64,000 bases of DNA from Toxonevra muliebris (GCA_963691655.1 OY829327.1:61516079-61580078); one strand, 5' to 3'; counted from the first letter of the stretch, positions 51,305 through 62,518 are shown. A program made the numbers and translations. Notes: generated by a model not told the origin, from the letters alone.

Positions 51305-51622
51305 TTAATTTAAAATTTTTAACGTAGGGTTACACCTAAAAATATTTAAATGAAGATTAAAAATATAAAAAGAGTTATATCCATGCTTTTTCGTAACCGT
51401 ACGGTTCCTAGTAGCAACAAAGCTACAGTCAATTGAACAGATGGCATATTCGAAAGGACTGCGCGTTAGTATACATTTAGCTTTGGCAGCATGTCGCTCT
51501 ACTGGAATCATGGGGATAAGAACATACTCCCGGATCATATTTTTGTTGATTGCGTATGTCACCTCATGGATACTACGACATATCAACGGCTGACTTATCG
51601 AAATGCCCCACTGCTTACCCAC
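51305..51622 (-). pseudogene. Harbinger-like transposase fragment
   Basis: Reads CRSIHEVTYAINKNMIREYV, PMIPVERHAAKAKCILTRSP, then FEYAICSIDCSFVATR, the FP..IGAIDCTHV motif with the first catalytic Asp, and after a rearranged stretch KKHGYNSFYI (N.KG.HS.N). It ends NPTLKILN near 51305. It differs in sequence from the remnant at 7424-7813, so it comes from another Harbinger family. No other catalytic Asp is present. Confidence 0.65.
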
Positions 51623-51652
51623 TGGCCGATGGTAGCATCCAATAGAAGCGTA

Positions 51653-51849
51653 AAGTGAGGAACAAAATGTGAAGCTGAAGCGTGAAGTAACAATCTGTTA
51701 AAGGAAAAATGTATACATTTTCACTCAGCGACGCGTTTCTAACCCACTTTGAAAGCAGTTTTTTTTTATTTTGCACCCGGGAAGCGCACCCATTGTGTTT
51801 GCTTACAATGAAAATGTGTAGATTTAGCTTCACATTCTGTTCCTCACTT
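51653..51849. mobile_element. MITE with 24-bp terminal repeats
   Basis: 51653-51676 (AAGTGAGGAACAAAATGTGA..) and 51826-51849 are inverted copies with one mismatch in 24. 197 bp, non-coding. It sits immediately upstream (in coding sense) of the Harbinger fragment. Confidence 0.75.
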
Positions 51850-52404
51850 AAAGAAGCAAACACCTATAGGTTTTTTATTAGTTCGATCTCCATACAACAT
51901 CTTATTATATAAAATCGTATGTGTGATGTATGTAATAGCATCACGTCTAACCACAGAACGTATCAAAGCCATATTCACATCATATATTTATTTATTAAGG
52001 TTGGTTTATCTCTTTGTTGGACTCACTAGTTGGCGCTGACGTCGAGGTATTTCGATAAATTGTATTCATGGTATAAATTTTGGTTTGCTTTTAACTTGTA
52101 TTTGGCGTTGTTAGGTATTACAACAGTAATTGATATCTGGAATCTCTAACATACTTTCGATAAGTTTCTCCCTACTTAATTGCATTTCTCTTATACTTAA
52201 TTACTACGTGGAACTAACTGTATTAAAGATCTAATTGAAATGACATTGAATTAATAAATACACAGCAAATTGGAGACGAGAGTTTCATTTTAAATATTAC
52301 GTCTTATAAATTTTATCCAAATTCTTCGAATCATTCCATCAGACAGCAGTACAAATGATGCAGCAGGCGGTACCAACAGATCTAGTGCACAGATTGCCGT
52401 ATTT
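51850..52404. other. No gene; possible leader of the gypsy element
   Basis: AT-rich DNA ahead of the Gag fragment. TTGGAGACGAGAGTTTC at about 52270 could be leader or primer-binding sequence, but no LTR was verified. Confidence 0.3.
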
Positions 52405-53260
52405 CAGACATAAAATGTGCCAGAATTTTCACCGAGCAGCGAAAAGTGGTTCATATGGAAGGAGCGGCTTGATATTCATTTCTGTGAATTAAATTGCACA
52501 GAAGACAACGCAAAGAAAGCAGTATTGCTTAAATCTATAGGTGCTGAAGCCTACAGTACTCACACAACTTATGTAGTCTCGACTCACCTGTTTCAAAGAC
52601 ATACAAAGATTTGTGTGGTATCCTTAGCACACAGTACACACCGCCAACCATTATATTTCACGAATGTAAAAAATTTCATATATCGACTATGGGTGAAGGA
52701 GAAAGTGTAGCAGCATGGTTTGCACAAGTCAAAAAACTTGCCTTAAATTGCAAGTTCGGCGATCATATAGACGCTTTCGTGCTGGATCAATTTGTCATGG
52801 GTTTGCCTAGTATGATGTTTGAAAGACTTAGCGCTTAGAAAAGCATTAATACTGGAAACCAAACTTAACACAAAAAGCGTTTAAAAAACCGACCACGCGG
52901 ATGAAGTAGTTAATTTTGTTAAAAGGGGTATGCGACAAAAGAATAAAGGACGAGGTGACCCGTTAGTCAGCAGCAATAGCGGCAGCGCAGGTGGTAGCAG
53001 CAGCAGAGCTGATAAGAAGCAGAGAAAAACGTGTTCTCACTGTGGCTGGCGTAACCATGAATCGAATGCATGCAAATTTAGAGACAGTAAATGTCATTCG
53101 TGATGGAAGACCGGACATTTGGCATCCATTTGTCGTTACAAATCACAAAAATATACAAAAATAAATTATGCATCTCAGTCTTATGATAGTTTAAACGAAA
53201 TTAATGATTTATTTAATCAATCAATTTATAGCATAACTAGTACTAACACCAACGGTAGGT
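52405..53260 (+). pseudogene. Ty3/gypsy Gag with zinc knuckles
   Basis: Reads PEFSPSSEKWFIWKERLDIH, NAKKAVLLKSIGAEAY, then in another frame MGEGESVAAWFAQVKKLALN and FGDHIDAFVLDQFVMGL, the capsid-type Gag of gypsy elements. After further shifts (GMRQKNKGRGD) comes a Ser/Gly-rich linker and zinc knuckles, CSHCGWRNHESNAC and C-H-x-x then GKTGHLASICR, where one expected Cys codon is a stop (TGA). No Pol follows. Several frameshifts. Confidence 0.65.
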
Positions 53261-53579
53261 ACACACTGCCAGCAGTGCTGTCGAAGGTACTCCGATCGGA
53301 GTATTCGTACTCCTCTCAAATCTCAATCATCCCAATCGGAAAAAGTCCTCCTATTTCATATTCTTGAATTTTTGGGCTGTATGCAAAATAAAAGCAAATC
53401 AAAACAAATGTGTTCTGTTTTTTTTTTATTTTTTTTATTTAACAAAATATATCATAAATTTCATATATATAATATAAGTATGTTAATAATTTAATGCAAC
53501 TAGTAACTATAAACTAACAAGCATTTTGTATTTAGCTAAAAATTTATTTAAGTTGTTATAAGGTTCCAAATGTTTATTG
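53261..53579. other. No recognised gene
   Basis: Contains TACTCCGATCGGAGTA, a perfect 16-bp palindrome at about 53289-53304. Otherwise AT-rich. Confidence 0.4.
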
Positions 53580-53955
53580 CTCGCGGTGTAGATCAGTACT
53601 ACGTACGTACCAAGGAGCATTCACAATGCATCTCAATACTTTATTTTGGAATCGCTGAATCATCAACTTGTTTCTTTTTTCTGGTACATCCCCATAGTTA
53701 GATACCATAAGTCCACACCGGTCTAAGGACTTGTTTATAAAAGTTAATTAAAATTTTGTTGGATGTCGATACGACTGAGTGCTTGCCAATAAGCCACTGC
53801 ATTTGTTTGAATTTGATATCCAGTTCTTCCTTTTTTTTTTTAACATGCACTTTCCATCGAAGTTTTGCATCTAGATTCATGCCTAGGTACTTGGCTGTAC
53901 TAGGCAACTCTCTGCTCAGCGAAGACAGCTGTTTTATTAAACTAAAGTAAATCAA
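53580..53955 (-). pseudogene. Jockey-like LINE ORF2 C-terminal fragment
   Basis: Reads LPSTAKYLGMNLDAKLRWK, FKQMQWLIGKHSVVSTSNK and YKQVLRPVWTYGI, then IQRFQNKVLRCIVNAPWYV in another frame. This is the post-RT thumb region of jockey-clade elements (YLG..LD..L.W..H.., NK..IYK..L.P..TYG, IQ..Q...LR.I..APWY). 5'-truncated and frameshifted. Confidence 0.7.
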
Positions 53956-54155
53956 ATCTCACTAAAAGTTGTAATTTGTTCTAAATTAGAAATAATAATA
54001 TAAAAAAAGAAAAGGATTATTCATTTAAACGAATTAATAAATGTTGTATGCGCTTTGAGCAATTAAAGTGCACATATAAAACCAATAAGCGATTGCTATA
54101 TCGTCTGCAAGGGTACATAACCTCCAATGTATAGAGGCTCCAAAAAAAGCGGACA

Positions 54156-55022
54156 TTGCTGCAAATTTCACCAGAACAAACACAACCTAGGGCAAAGAAA
54201 TCTTCGGTCTTGACGTTCACATCTTTCAAAATGACAGATTCCGCCACGTGTGACGTGTTCTCATGGGAGAAGCTAAGTCTTGTTCTAGACGTGAAGCTAC
54301 GCGATGTTGCTCGTAAGCCGGACCTTGACCATCTGCAAGAGGAGATACAACAGCTACGATGTGAAAATGTCAAACTCAGGGAAGACGTGCATATGTTAAA
54401 ATCAAGAGTGGATCGCGTCGACAAGTTATCGAGGCGTTGCAACGTAATAACATATGATTTAAAATGCTCCAATACAAAAGAGGCCACGGCGGAGTTCGAG
54501 AGGTTGTGTGCAGAGGTACTCCAAGTACAAGCCAAAGTTGTCGAGTCGCGTCTTATACAATCAGGCAAATCATGTATTTTCACCCTCGAGTCTGCTATTC
54601 AGGCTGATGGCATCATCGCTGTAAGGCATAGGTTGAGGCGTACAGCTATATACGTTCAAAAAGATTTCACAGCAGAAGAACGCGAAGTGCGTTATAATTT
54701 ACGTCAACTGGGAAAAGTAGTATCTAAAATCGAACCAAATGTGAAAACAAACTACGGCAACACATATATTTATATAAACAACAAGCAATATGGCTGGGTG
54801 AACGGATCTGTGATAGCTGCTAATAAATCGGATGAAAGCTATATTAGCGAAATCTTAGCCAGAAGCAACTGCACTTATCAGATAATGGTGAAAGGCGTTG
54901 CACGAGGTTCGGCTCACTCCGACGCATCATATGTCTTAAACAAAGCAACAAGCACGGTCGCCATGAGCGTTGCTGCGGGGGCTGATTCGTGCGCTAGAAA
55001 TTTCGCAAACCCCGGTCTCTAG
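54156..55022 (+). CDS. LINE ORF1 protein (coiled coil and L1-like RNA-binding domain)
   Basis: 288 codons open throughout; a start at 54231 (MTDSATCDVFSWEKL) is as plausible as 54156. A coiled coil at about residues 60-95 (LQEEIQQLRCENVKLREDVH) is followed by an RRM-like domain (LSRRCNVITYDLKCSNTKEA, CIFTLESAIQADGIIAVRHR) and a C-terminal domain (DFTAEEREVRYNLRQLGKVV), the layout of L1-type ORF1 proteins. It binds RNA and trimerises in the family. The tail after ~230 is unrecognised. ORF2 lies downstream but lacks its endonuclease. Confidence 0.65.
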   Translation: MLQISPEQTQPRAKKSSVLTFTSFKMTDSATCDVFSWEKLSLVLDVKLRDVARKPDLDHLQEEIQQLRCENVKLREDVHMLKSRVDRVDKLSRRCNVITYDLKCSNTKEATAEFERLCAEVLQVQAKVVESRLIQSGKSCIFTLESAIQADGIIAVRHRLRRTAIYVQKDFTAEEREVRYNLRQLGKVVSKIEPNVKTNYGNTYIYINNKQYGWVNGSVIAANKSDESYISEILARSNCTYQIMVKGVARGSAHSDASYVLNKATSTVAMSVAAGADSCARNFANPGL

Positions 55023-55084
55023 AATAGCTACTCCATCACGCACAGGCGTGCCACCAGCTACTGCTTTGGGCGCTGCTATGGCCG

Positions 55085-56636
55085 TTGAGGCCGCTTCGGG
55101 TACGCCGAATGCTGATTGACACGTTATATAAAATTTTCGCTGCTCTGTTATTAAATCGTATCAATGGCTGGATAGAAAAGCATAACATCATCAATAAATT
55201 TCAAGCAGGATTTAGGCGTGGGTATAGTACAATCGACAATATTTTCAACCTTGTTAATATAGTTCATCTGCTGAAGCTAGAAAATATGCGCACTTATGCT
55301 TTTTTCGTTGACTTTTCTTGCGCTTTCGACATGATTCCAAGATATTCACTGCTTTACAAATTATCCTGCCTGGATTTGTCTTCCAAAATCATTAGGATTT
55401 TGCAGCTGCTTTACGAAAATACTATAAGTCGTGTTTGGGATGGTAATTCACAGTCTGCTCCCTTTCACGTTACACAAGGTTTAAAACAAGGATTTTTCTT
55501 AAGTCCAACTCTTTTTGCTTTATACGTCAACGACATACATGATGCTCTCCCAGGTGGTGTACATGTTGCAGGCACTAAAGTGAAAGTGTTGTTGTACGCA
55601 GATGATTTAGTATTGTTGTCAGATTCTCCAACTGAATTACAATGTATGATAAACGCGTTACAGGAATATTGTAAGCAGTGGTATTTGAAAGTAAATTTAG
55701 ACAAATCGAAAATAGTGGTGTTTCGACGTGGACCGAGAATCTCAAACAATTTGGAATGGAAATACGATCAAGAATGCATCGAAGTTGTAAACAGTTACAA
55801 GTACTTGGGTGTGACGCTTACATATAATTTGTCGTTTCAGAAACATCTAGACGTTCAACTGTCCTCAGCAAAAAACGCTATTAACGCTGCTTGGTCGTTC
55901 TACGTAAATAACAAGAACATCTCGATTGGTAATAAATTGAAAATATTTAATGCCGTTGCGAAGTCAATAATGTTCTACAGTGCGCAAGTATGGGGATTTG
56001 AACGCTACGAACAAGTCGAGAAACTACTTCGATATTACATCAAACGAATTTTATATCTCCCCAAAAGTACTCCAAATTATATGCTACATTTGAAAACTGG
56101 TATCCAGTCAACGTTTATTTCTACGCTTCAGATCCATTTATCTTATATACGAAGAGTTCTACATGAACAGTAACAGGCTCCCTCATAAGTTGGCAGAAGA
56201 GATAATTAACCGCAGAATAAATTGGGCCCAAAGTTGGGAAACTCTGCATTCTTATTTGAATTTGAATACCACAAGTTTCCTTAGTATGTCTAAGCTAAAA
56301 TCTCAGGAGGATATCATTGAAGCGTCAATTCAGAAAGAACACGACGATAGAGTCACAATTGCATTATCATCAAGCGTTCATGCTTATAAATATTTGAGTT
56401 TTGAGCCTCAGTATATAAATGATAGCAGCAAAGCTTACACTGTCCGTTTGATTATGAAGGTTAGGTGTGGTCTTCTTCCTAGCAATTCAAGGTCTTCCGA
56501 CATGTGCACTATATGCAATTGGAATGAAGTAGAGAACACTTATCATTTTATTGGACGTTGCCCAATTTATAGTAGAATAAGAGTTACACATTTTGAAAAA
56601 ATATATTATCGTTTAATGAATTTGTTGGTATTATGA
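55085..56636 (+). pseudogene. LINE ORF2, 5'-deleted (RT to C-terminal zinc region)
   Basis: The frame 55085-56173 enters directly in RT: LIDTLYKIFAALLLNRINGW, FQAGFRRGYSTIDNIF, FFVDFSCAFDMIPRYSLLY (first Asp), GLKQGFFLSPTLFALYVND (the usual GCxLSP Cys is Phe), LLYADDLVLLSDSPTEL (YADD) and YKYLGVTLTYNLSF. The next frame (56163-56636) carries MSKLKSQEDIIE and the zinc tail CTICNWNEVENTYHFIGRC. The endonuclease and RT N-terminus are deleted between 55022 and 55110. The element ends in an AATAAT tail near 56778-56789. The minus-strand copy at 22090-24320 has the same motifs, so both are one family. Confidence 0.8.
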
Positions 56637-56789
56637 ATGAAGGTAATTTTGCGCTGTATAAATATATAACAAATAGTCTTAACACTTAACACACACTAAT
56701 GTGTTATGCCGTATTTAGTTTTAATCAATTTTGTAAAACAAATTTTAAGATTAAGTTTATTAAAATAAAACTATACGAATAATAATAAT

Positions 56790-57049
56790 CAAGGCCGTAT
56801 TTAGGGGTTCTATTGCTCAGGCACCAAGATTATTTTCAAGGCTATGACTTCACGAATTTAGGGAATATAAACCAACCTCATCCGGGTTCCTTATCATTGA
56901 TAATGGCTCAAATTCCCAATGATGATCATTTGAAAAAAATGAGCCTCTACTATTTTTGGTAATTTTTTTGAGGTTGGGTTTTCGTAAAATTTTAATTTTG
57001 TAGGGTCCATCAAATGTATCATCGATTTAATTTATTATATTTAAAAATC
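56790..57049. other. No recognised feature
   Basis: Spacer after the LINE tail; nothing supported. Confidence 0.35.
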
Positions 57050-57380
57050 AGTTTGATAAAAATTATTTATGAATATTTTCCTCGAATTTGTATTTTTCGT
57101 GAATGATTCTTTCGTAGAATGCGTTTCTGCAATGAGGCAAATATCAATATTTTGTGTTTTAAGTACCAATTCTAATTCCATTAGCATTCCATAACATAAT
57201 TTGTATGGATTTAAACATTTTTTGATATTTTGATTATTGATTCAAGACCGCTAAGACGCTTTTCAAGTTGTTTATTAGACTCATCTTGTTTATTTAATTT
57301 AGCCAAAATTTGTTGTAAAGCATCATTATCTGAGGTTGATTTGGTTTTGCAATCTTTAAGAATTTGTGCATATGAGACGC
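57050..57380 (-). pseudogene. Jockey-like LINE: ORF1 end and ORF2 start
   Basis: From about 57380 down: SYAQILKDCKTKSTSDNDAL, LAKLNKQDESNKQLEKRLSG, a coiled-coil end of ORF1, stopping at 57211. ORF2 then begins IMLWNANG and, after a one-base shift, LKTQNIDICLIAETHSTKES, the first strands of the endonuclease with the catalytic Glu (AETH). It is broken soon after. Confidence 0.6.
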
Positions 57381-57399
57381 TGAGAAGAAAAGTGGTATA

Positions 57400-57660
57400 A
57401 CTTCTACGTTCAGAAAAAAATGGAATAATTTTACTTAAGAGCAAAAGCAAAACGAAATATGTTCAGAGCAAAAGTGAAACGAAATATGTTCAGAGCGAAA
57501 ACGGAATAAAAAACTATGCTGTTCTTGCTCTGAAAGAATTGTTATTTTTTTTTTGTCATTTTTGCTCTTACTTTTAAGGCGTTTCTTTTTCACTCTAAAC
57601 CGTATTACTTATGCCATTCTTGCACTGACACTCTAAATTATTTATTTAATTATAAGGTAC
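57400..57660. repeat. MITE-like unit with 27-bp tandem repeat
   Basis: AGAGCAAAAG..GAAATATGTTC is repeated at 57438-57464 and 57465-57491 with a partial third copy from 57492. An inverted TTTTTGCTCTTA lies near 57560, giving a loose foldback. It separates the two parts of the jockey-like ORF1. Confidence 0.55.
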
Positions 57661-57848
57661 ATCCAAGTGTTATAAGATTATACAATCTTTTACATTTAAA
57701 ACACTAGTCACGACAATAACAATTTTTATAATATGTAAATGGTAAATTAAAAATTACTAAATTTGAGATAACAAAAAGAAAAGAAAAAAGCCTATGTTTT
57801 TAATAAAAAAGTAGAAAAATTACAATTAAAATTTTGGATGATCTTAAT

Positions 57849-59485
57849 TTACATTGATAAATGTGCAATTAATAGTGATTTGAACTGCATTGCGTTGCTT
57901 ACTGACTGAAGGTTTCTTGGTAATAAGTTCCAAAGACGCACAGCGCACACAACGAATTGACGCTCTGATCTTAGGGTATGATGTTTGAATTGAATAATAG
58001 CATTATTACGATTTGAGCGAGTAAATATTAGTTTTTCATATAGATATAAAGGCTCCCTTGTAAATATAATTTTATGCATCATTAAAATTGTACGAAATTT
58101 CAAAAAACTGAAGGTTATTGAATAGATTTTTTTGGCAAAGATTGATACATGGTCATATCGGCGTAGACAAAAAACGTAACGAGTAATTTGATTAAAAAGT
58201 ACATTCATTTTGTGTTTTGTCATATAGTCACAGTTTAAAAAAATTTCACACCCATACAGCAAGTTGGGTATAAGGATTGTCTTAGCAAGTAGCATTCGAA
58301 TTTTAAGGGGTGTGAAATACTGAGTAGACCAAACCGCACGAAGCATATCATATACCTTTCCAATGACGCCATTAATGTGCAAATTCCAAGAAAGTGTTCT
58401 AGTAAAAGTTATACCCAGATTTTTTACGCTTTCTACATATTCAATTGTTGTACCATTAATGTTTACTGTAGGTAGTGCAGAGATATCAAACAGCTTCTTG
58501 TATATGACCAGACATTGCAATTTGGTAGGATTTAATGAAAGCCCATTTATTAACGGCAACCAAGTCACTGTTCATGCCTTGGACACAAGTGTTAGTATCA
58601 TTTATACTGCAAGACAAGTACACCTGAACATCATCTGCATACATGTGGATGCCACAGTTTTTCAATTCATTAGGAAGGTCATTTATATAGAGAGAGAAAA
58701 ACAAGGGTCCTAGGACAGATCCCTGTGGTACACCTCTGTTTAGCGGAAGGAACTGGGATATAGAGCCATCTGAGAATACAGCCTGTGATCTACCGTGGAG
58801 GTACGATGCTATTAAGTCAGCAGCTGTTTCTGAGAAACCATACAAATTTTTTAATTTCTTAATTAGTATGCTATGAACTACTGTATCGAAGGCTTTAGAG
58901 TGATCCAGCAGTGTTAGGAGAGTGACTTTACCATCGTCGAGTTCTGCGCGAATGTTTTCAGCAACTTCTAGTAACACTGTTACACATCCTCGATTCGCTC
59001 TAAAGCCTGATTGCTTATCCGAAACCAGAGAGTGTTCCGTCAGGTATTTGAGCACTTGATTGTAAATAAGTTTTTCCAACACTTTCGAAAGAAATGGCAG
59101 GATTGCAATGGGCCGATATTCATTTTTAGCCTTAGGTATTGGAATAATTTTTGCCTTTTTCCAGCTATTAGGAAAGAAAGATCTCGTCAAAACTGAATTA
59201 AAAATATACGTTAAATACGGAAGTAACTTAGGAAGAAGAGCCTTGAAAAAAGTTGGGTGAATTCCGTCAACACCTACCGCATTGGACTTAATGGAGATGA
59301 AGCTTTGCAGCACGTCCAGTTGGTCTACACATGAAAAACTGAAACATGGATTACTATTTAATGGTTGAGACATGCCACTATACAGATTTTGATCAGGCTT
59401 AGGTAACTGAATTGACAAATTTTTTGTTTAGTTCATCTAAATCACTTATTTGCACAGTAGATTGGTTCTTAGGTTTTCCAATGCA
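57849..59485 (-). pseudogene. CR1/jockey-group LINE RT pseudogene
   Basis: Starts at about 59485 in the pre-RT linker (ISDLDELNKKFVNS), then RT: IKSNAVGVDGIHPTFFKALL, KNEYRPIAILPFLSKVLEKL, SDKQSGFRANRGCVTVLL, LLDHSKAFDTVVHSILIKKL (first Asp; His replaces the usual Phe), NRGVPQGSVLGPLFFSLYIN and IHMYADDVQVYLS (YADD). A frameshift near 58560 leads into LSLNPTKLQCLVIYKK, VKNLGITFTRTLSWNLHIN and a C-terminus ending FKSLLIAHLSM at 57849, the usual FK..L...L end without RNase H. The endonuclease is absent (5' truncation). Confidence 0.8.
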
Positions 59486-60037
59486 TTTTTGTTAAAGCCC
59501 TGTAGTCTTCAATATTGAAAACATTAATTTTGTAGACTCCATTGCTGAGTAATTTGATAAGGAATTGTTCTTTTGCAGCTTCTAGGATACGGCTGTAGAT
59601 TTGTTGGTAGTTATCAACATTTGACATCATTATGGGAGGTGGACGAGGCAATTGTTTTTTTGTGTCACCGTTTGATTCCAAATTTATGATTTTAATGGCA
59701 TTATTCTCCGAATGGTTAGAAACGCACTCAGGCGCAGACTCTGCTTTCCTTTTTTTTTAAGGTTTCAATTTCTTTAGAATCCAGTCGGTTTCTAAAGCTA
59801 ATTCTTCTTCATCAGTTTCATAGTTTTTTGACTCTTTTTCAGAGTTTGGTTTTGAGGTTGATGTGCGGATATTACTATATTACTATTATCGTTTAGTTGA
59901 AGTTTTAATTCAGTATTCTCTTTTTGTATCTTTACACAAAGCATTTCAATTTTGAACTCTAATAAGCAGCTGATTTTCCCCTGTTGCACAGCTTTGCTGC
60001 AGTTGTGGGTTAGGTTGGTCAATGCCATCTCCACCAC
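59469..60037 (-). pseudogene. Jockey-like ORF1 N-terminal fragment
   Basis: Two frames: MVEMALTNLTHNC to about 59798, then at 59681-59469 RPPPIMMSNVDNYQQIYSRI and VYKINVFNIEDYRALTK, the PRE_C2HC-type region of jockey Gag-like proteins. It ends abruptly where the RT pseudogene begins. The zinc knuckles are missing. Confidence 0.5.
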
Positions 60038-60261
60038 CAGGCGGCAGGGTGCGGTAGTTTTTCATGATATCAATTAGGTAGTTCAATGATTATAATTGGG
60101 TATTATATACTAATTACAATTAGCCACTATATACGTAAAATAATTATATACTAGTAGATACTAACTCAATGTTTGAAGCCTACTTTTAGGATTTGCGATA
60201 TTTTGTTCTTGTTAATAATGGTTGTTGACTAAATTTAAAAGCTTTTCTATATTTACAATAG

Positions 60262-60450
60262 GGTCCACTCATTTACATCGGCCAAAGTCCAAGAAGTTTC
60301 TGTCTGTGAAATATTTGTTACTATGACTTGCTCCATTTTATTTATCGCTGGGTTACTGTCTAAATTCAAAACTTCGTGTTCCATTTCAAGAAGTTTTTGC
60401 TTGGTTTGTGTTAATATTTGTAATTTTTGACAATTGAAATCAATAGCAGA
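60262..60450 (-). other. Unassigned open stretch
   Basis: The minus strand reads LTQTKQKLLEMEHEVLNLDS, NPAINKMEQVIVTNIS, TSWTLADVNEW without a stop for about 57 codons. No family recognised; it may belong to the neighbouring jockey-like ORF1 or to the hAT remnant. Confidence 0.25.
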
Positions 60451-60583
60451 AAAACCGCTTAAAAGTTAGTTTGAATTTTTAAGTAATATCAATAAATTAG
60501 TAATAAATTTATATATTTGTTAGATTTTGAACTGGAGGAATTTTGGTGTGAAATTTTTCATTTAAAGAAAGCTTTAAGAAAAA

Positions 60584-60880
60584 ATGCTTTCAAAACTGGA
60601 AAAATTTATTGGCGCAATTTTAATTTTTCCACATAGCAGTGCAAAAATATTTTTTTCTCGATTGAATCTAATTAAAGGCAACAAACGAAATTGCTTGCTG
60701 ACTGCAACTGTTAATGCAGTAATGGTTGGTAAAGAAATGCTAGAAGGAAAACAGGTTTGTTGTAGTTTTTTAATATTTAATGTTTTTTACTATTATTTAC
60801 CGTTTGTTTTCAAAGAAAGAATATTCGGTTTTTATATGAATTTGTTTTATTTTCATAACTTTTATAGCTTTAAGCATGTC
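60584..60880 (+). pseudogene. hAT C-terminal dimerisation fragment, second copy
   Basis: MLSKLEKFIGAILIFPHSS, then IFFSRLNLIKGNKRNCL and TATVNAVMVGKE, near-identical to the minus-strand copy at 37750-37898. The following ~130 bp (GGTTTGTTGTAGTTTTTTAA.., ATGAATTTGTTTTATTTTCA) also match. Only this end of the element is present. Confidence 0.6.
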
Positions 60881-61189
60881 GATTCCGACCTTATCCGCTA
60901 TTCTGGCAACTCCATTCGCAACAAAAGTGCTCCATGCACAAGGAGGCTTTCTTAACCAAGATAAAACAATAGTGGAATCAGTCTAAAACTATGCTGTATA
61001 GCCTTTTATTTTCAATTGAGGCAAGAGAAAGGCGACTAAGCTAGTAATACCGCACCACATAATTCCAATCTAGGAAGAGACACAGTGTTTACCGGAGCCA
61101 CTTTAGTCTTTGCCATAAGGAGATGTGTGGCAAAGGTTGAATCAGATTCTTTGATTCTAATATATACCGTTGCTGCGCGTGCTTTCTCG
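60881..61189. other. No recognised gene
   Basis: Spacer between the hAT fragment and the LOA-like remnant. TTTGCCATAAGGAGATGTGTGGCAAA (around 61109) contains a short imperfect hairpin; otherwise nothing is supported. Confidence 0.35.
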
Positions 61190-62518
61190 GGGCCTGTCAG
61201 GCTGTCAGTCACTCAAGGGGACCAACATGTATTTCGATACGTGCCGTAATTGAGTGATCTGATGGAAGTTTGGTCTATCACCTCCACGTGGTGAAGCTGG
61301 AAACAGTTGCATATCTGATATGTAACTGGCTAAGATAGTCCAGGCGGAGGAAGCATACCCTCTTATACAAAGCCTTCCCTAATCCAAAGTGCTATGAGAC
61401 CCGCGCATGTTGGATATTTTGGCAGCCAGGGGAGTAACCCTCCGGCTGAAGTAGGTATGAGTCTAGACGTCACAACTGTGACTGACATACCTCCTACAGA
61501 AGCCGGCGTACTGGGGCCACAACCTTCTCGCAGTATGAGACGCAAATGGAGGAAGATTAGGTCGATAAACAGACGTAAGGAGGCCTCGGCCACTACTCTG
61601 GTTGAAGGCCCAATTATGGCCAGTGTTTCAAAGTGGGTACTCTCTGCTGAGGTTACAGCAACCGATGCAGAGGTTCCTCAGAGGAACCCAGCTGCTTCCT
61701 TCAGGCGCACTCAGGTAAAGAGGACAAAGACCGATACTGCCAGCGCTGCCATCTCTTGCAGTGAGAGCGCGCAGATGGGAGGCTCTAACTCTTTCCGAAG
61801 TATTAACGCCACCTCTGTGATGACTACTGCTGCCGGCAATGATAACGCGAGGCTACCTCAGTCTTCTAACTCGGCAAATATTGCGAAACCTATCTGTGGA
61901 CTTACAGTAATCCAGATAAATTTTCAACATTCCACAAAGGACGCATCTGTGGACTTGCTGAGTTAAGGGGGCGCACGATTCTATATGATGAGAGTTCTAA
62001 TAGACCTAGAACCTGTGTAATAGCATCTCCTCATCTTACAATCACCAATCTTGGTCAGTTTTGTGGCCAAGATATGGTGGCTGCTAAGGTGAGTTTTCAG
62101 GACAATCGAGAATGGAAAAATTTTGCGATTGCTTCTGCCTACTTTTCATACGATTCAATTTTACCACCACCGCCAGCGATGGTTGTTGAATTTGTGAGGT
62201 ATTGTGAGAGGATGAATTTGGGGCTCATATTATGTTGTGACGCTAATGCACAGAATGTTATCTGGGGCAGCCGCAAGTGCAACGTAAGAGGGACCCATCT
62301 TTTCAACTACTTCCTGTCTTCTGGGTTGAACATATAAAACGTTTGGAATCAACCTACTTTTGTGACACCTACTAGACAGCAGGTTATTGACTTAACTCTT
62401 TCTAATGAAAGGTTAGTGCAGTCAATTTCAAACGGGAAGGTCCTTAGAGATCACTCTCTATCAGACCACAGATATATCGAGTTCAGTATGGTGTTGAAGT
62501 TAATCCTTTAACGCTCGT
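61190..62518 (+). pseudogene. LOA-like LINE 5' fragment with internal deletion
   Basis: The 5' region (61200-61420) resembles the 5' end of the intact LOA-like element. The frame 61394-61966 starts as a short ORF1-like protein (RKWRKIRSINRRKEAS, SFRRTQVKRTKTD) and runs straight into the ORF2 start, ICGLTVIQINFQHS, so most of ORF1 and the intergenic part are deleted. Endonuclease pieces follow: MVAAKVSFQDNREWKNFAIA, LGLILCCDANAQNVIWGS and TRQQVIDLTLSNERL. It is closely similar in DNA to 38939-39390, except that each copy carries different deletions. It ends at about 62518. Confidence 0.75.

Noticed and set aside
51709..51912. 67-codon Cys-rich plus-strand frame considered as a small secreted protein
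   Set aside because: It lies mostly inside the terminal-repeat MITE at 51653-51849.
57438..57507. 27-bp tandem repeats considered as a regulatory iteron array
   Set aside because: Only two and a half copies within a foldback repeat; more simply part of a MITE.
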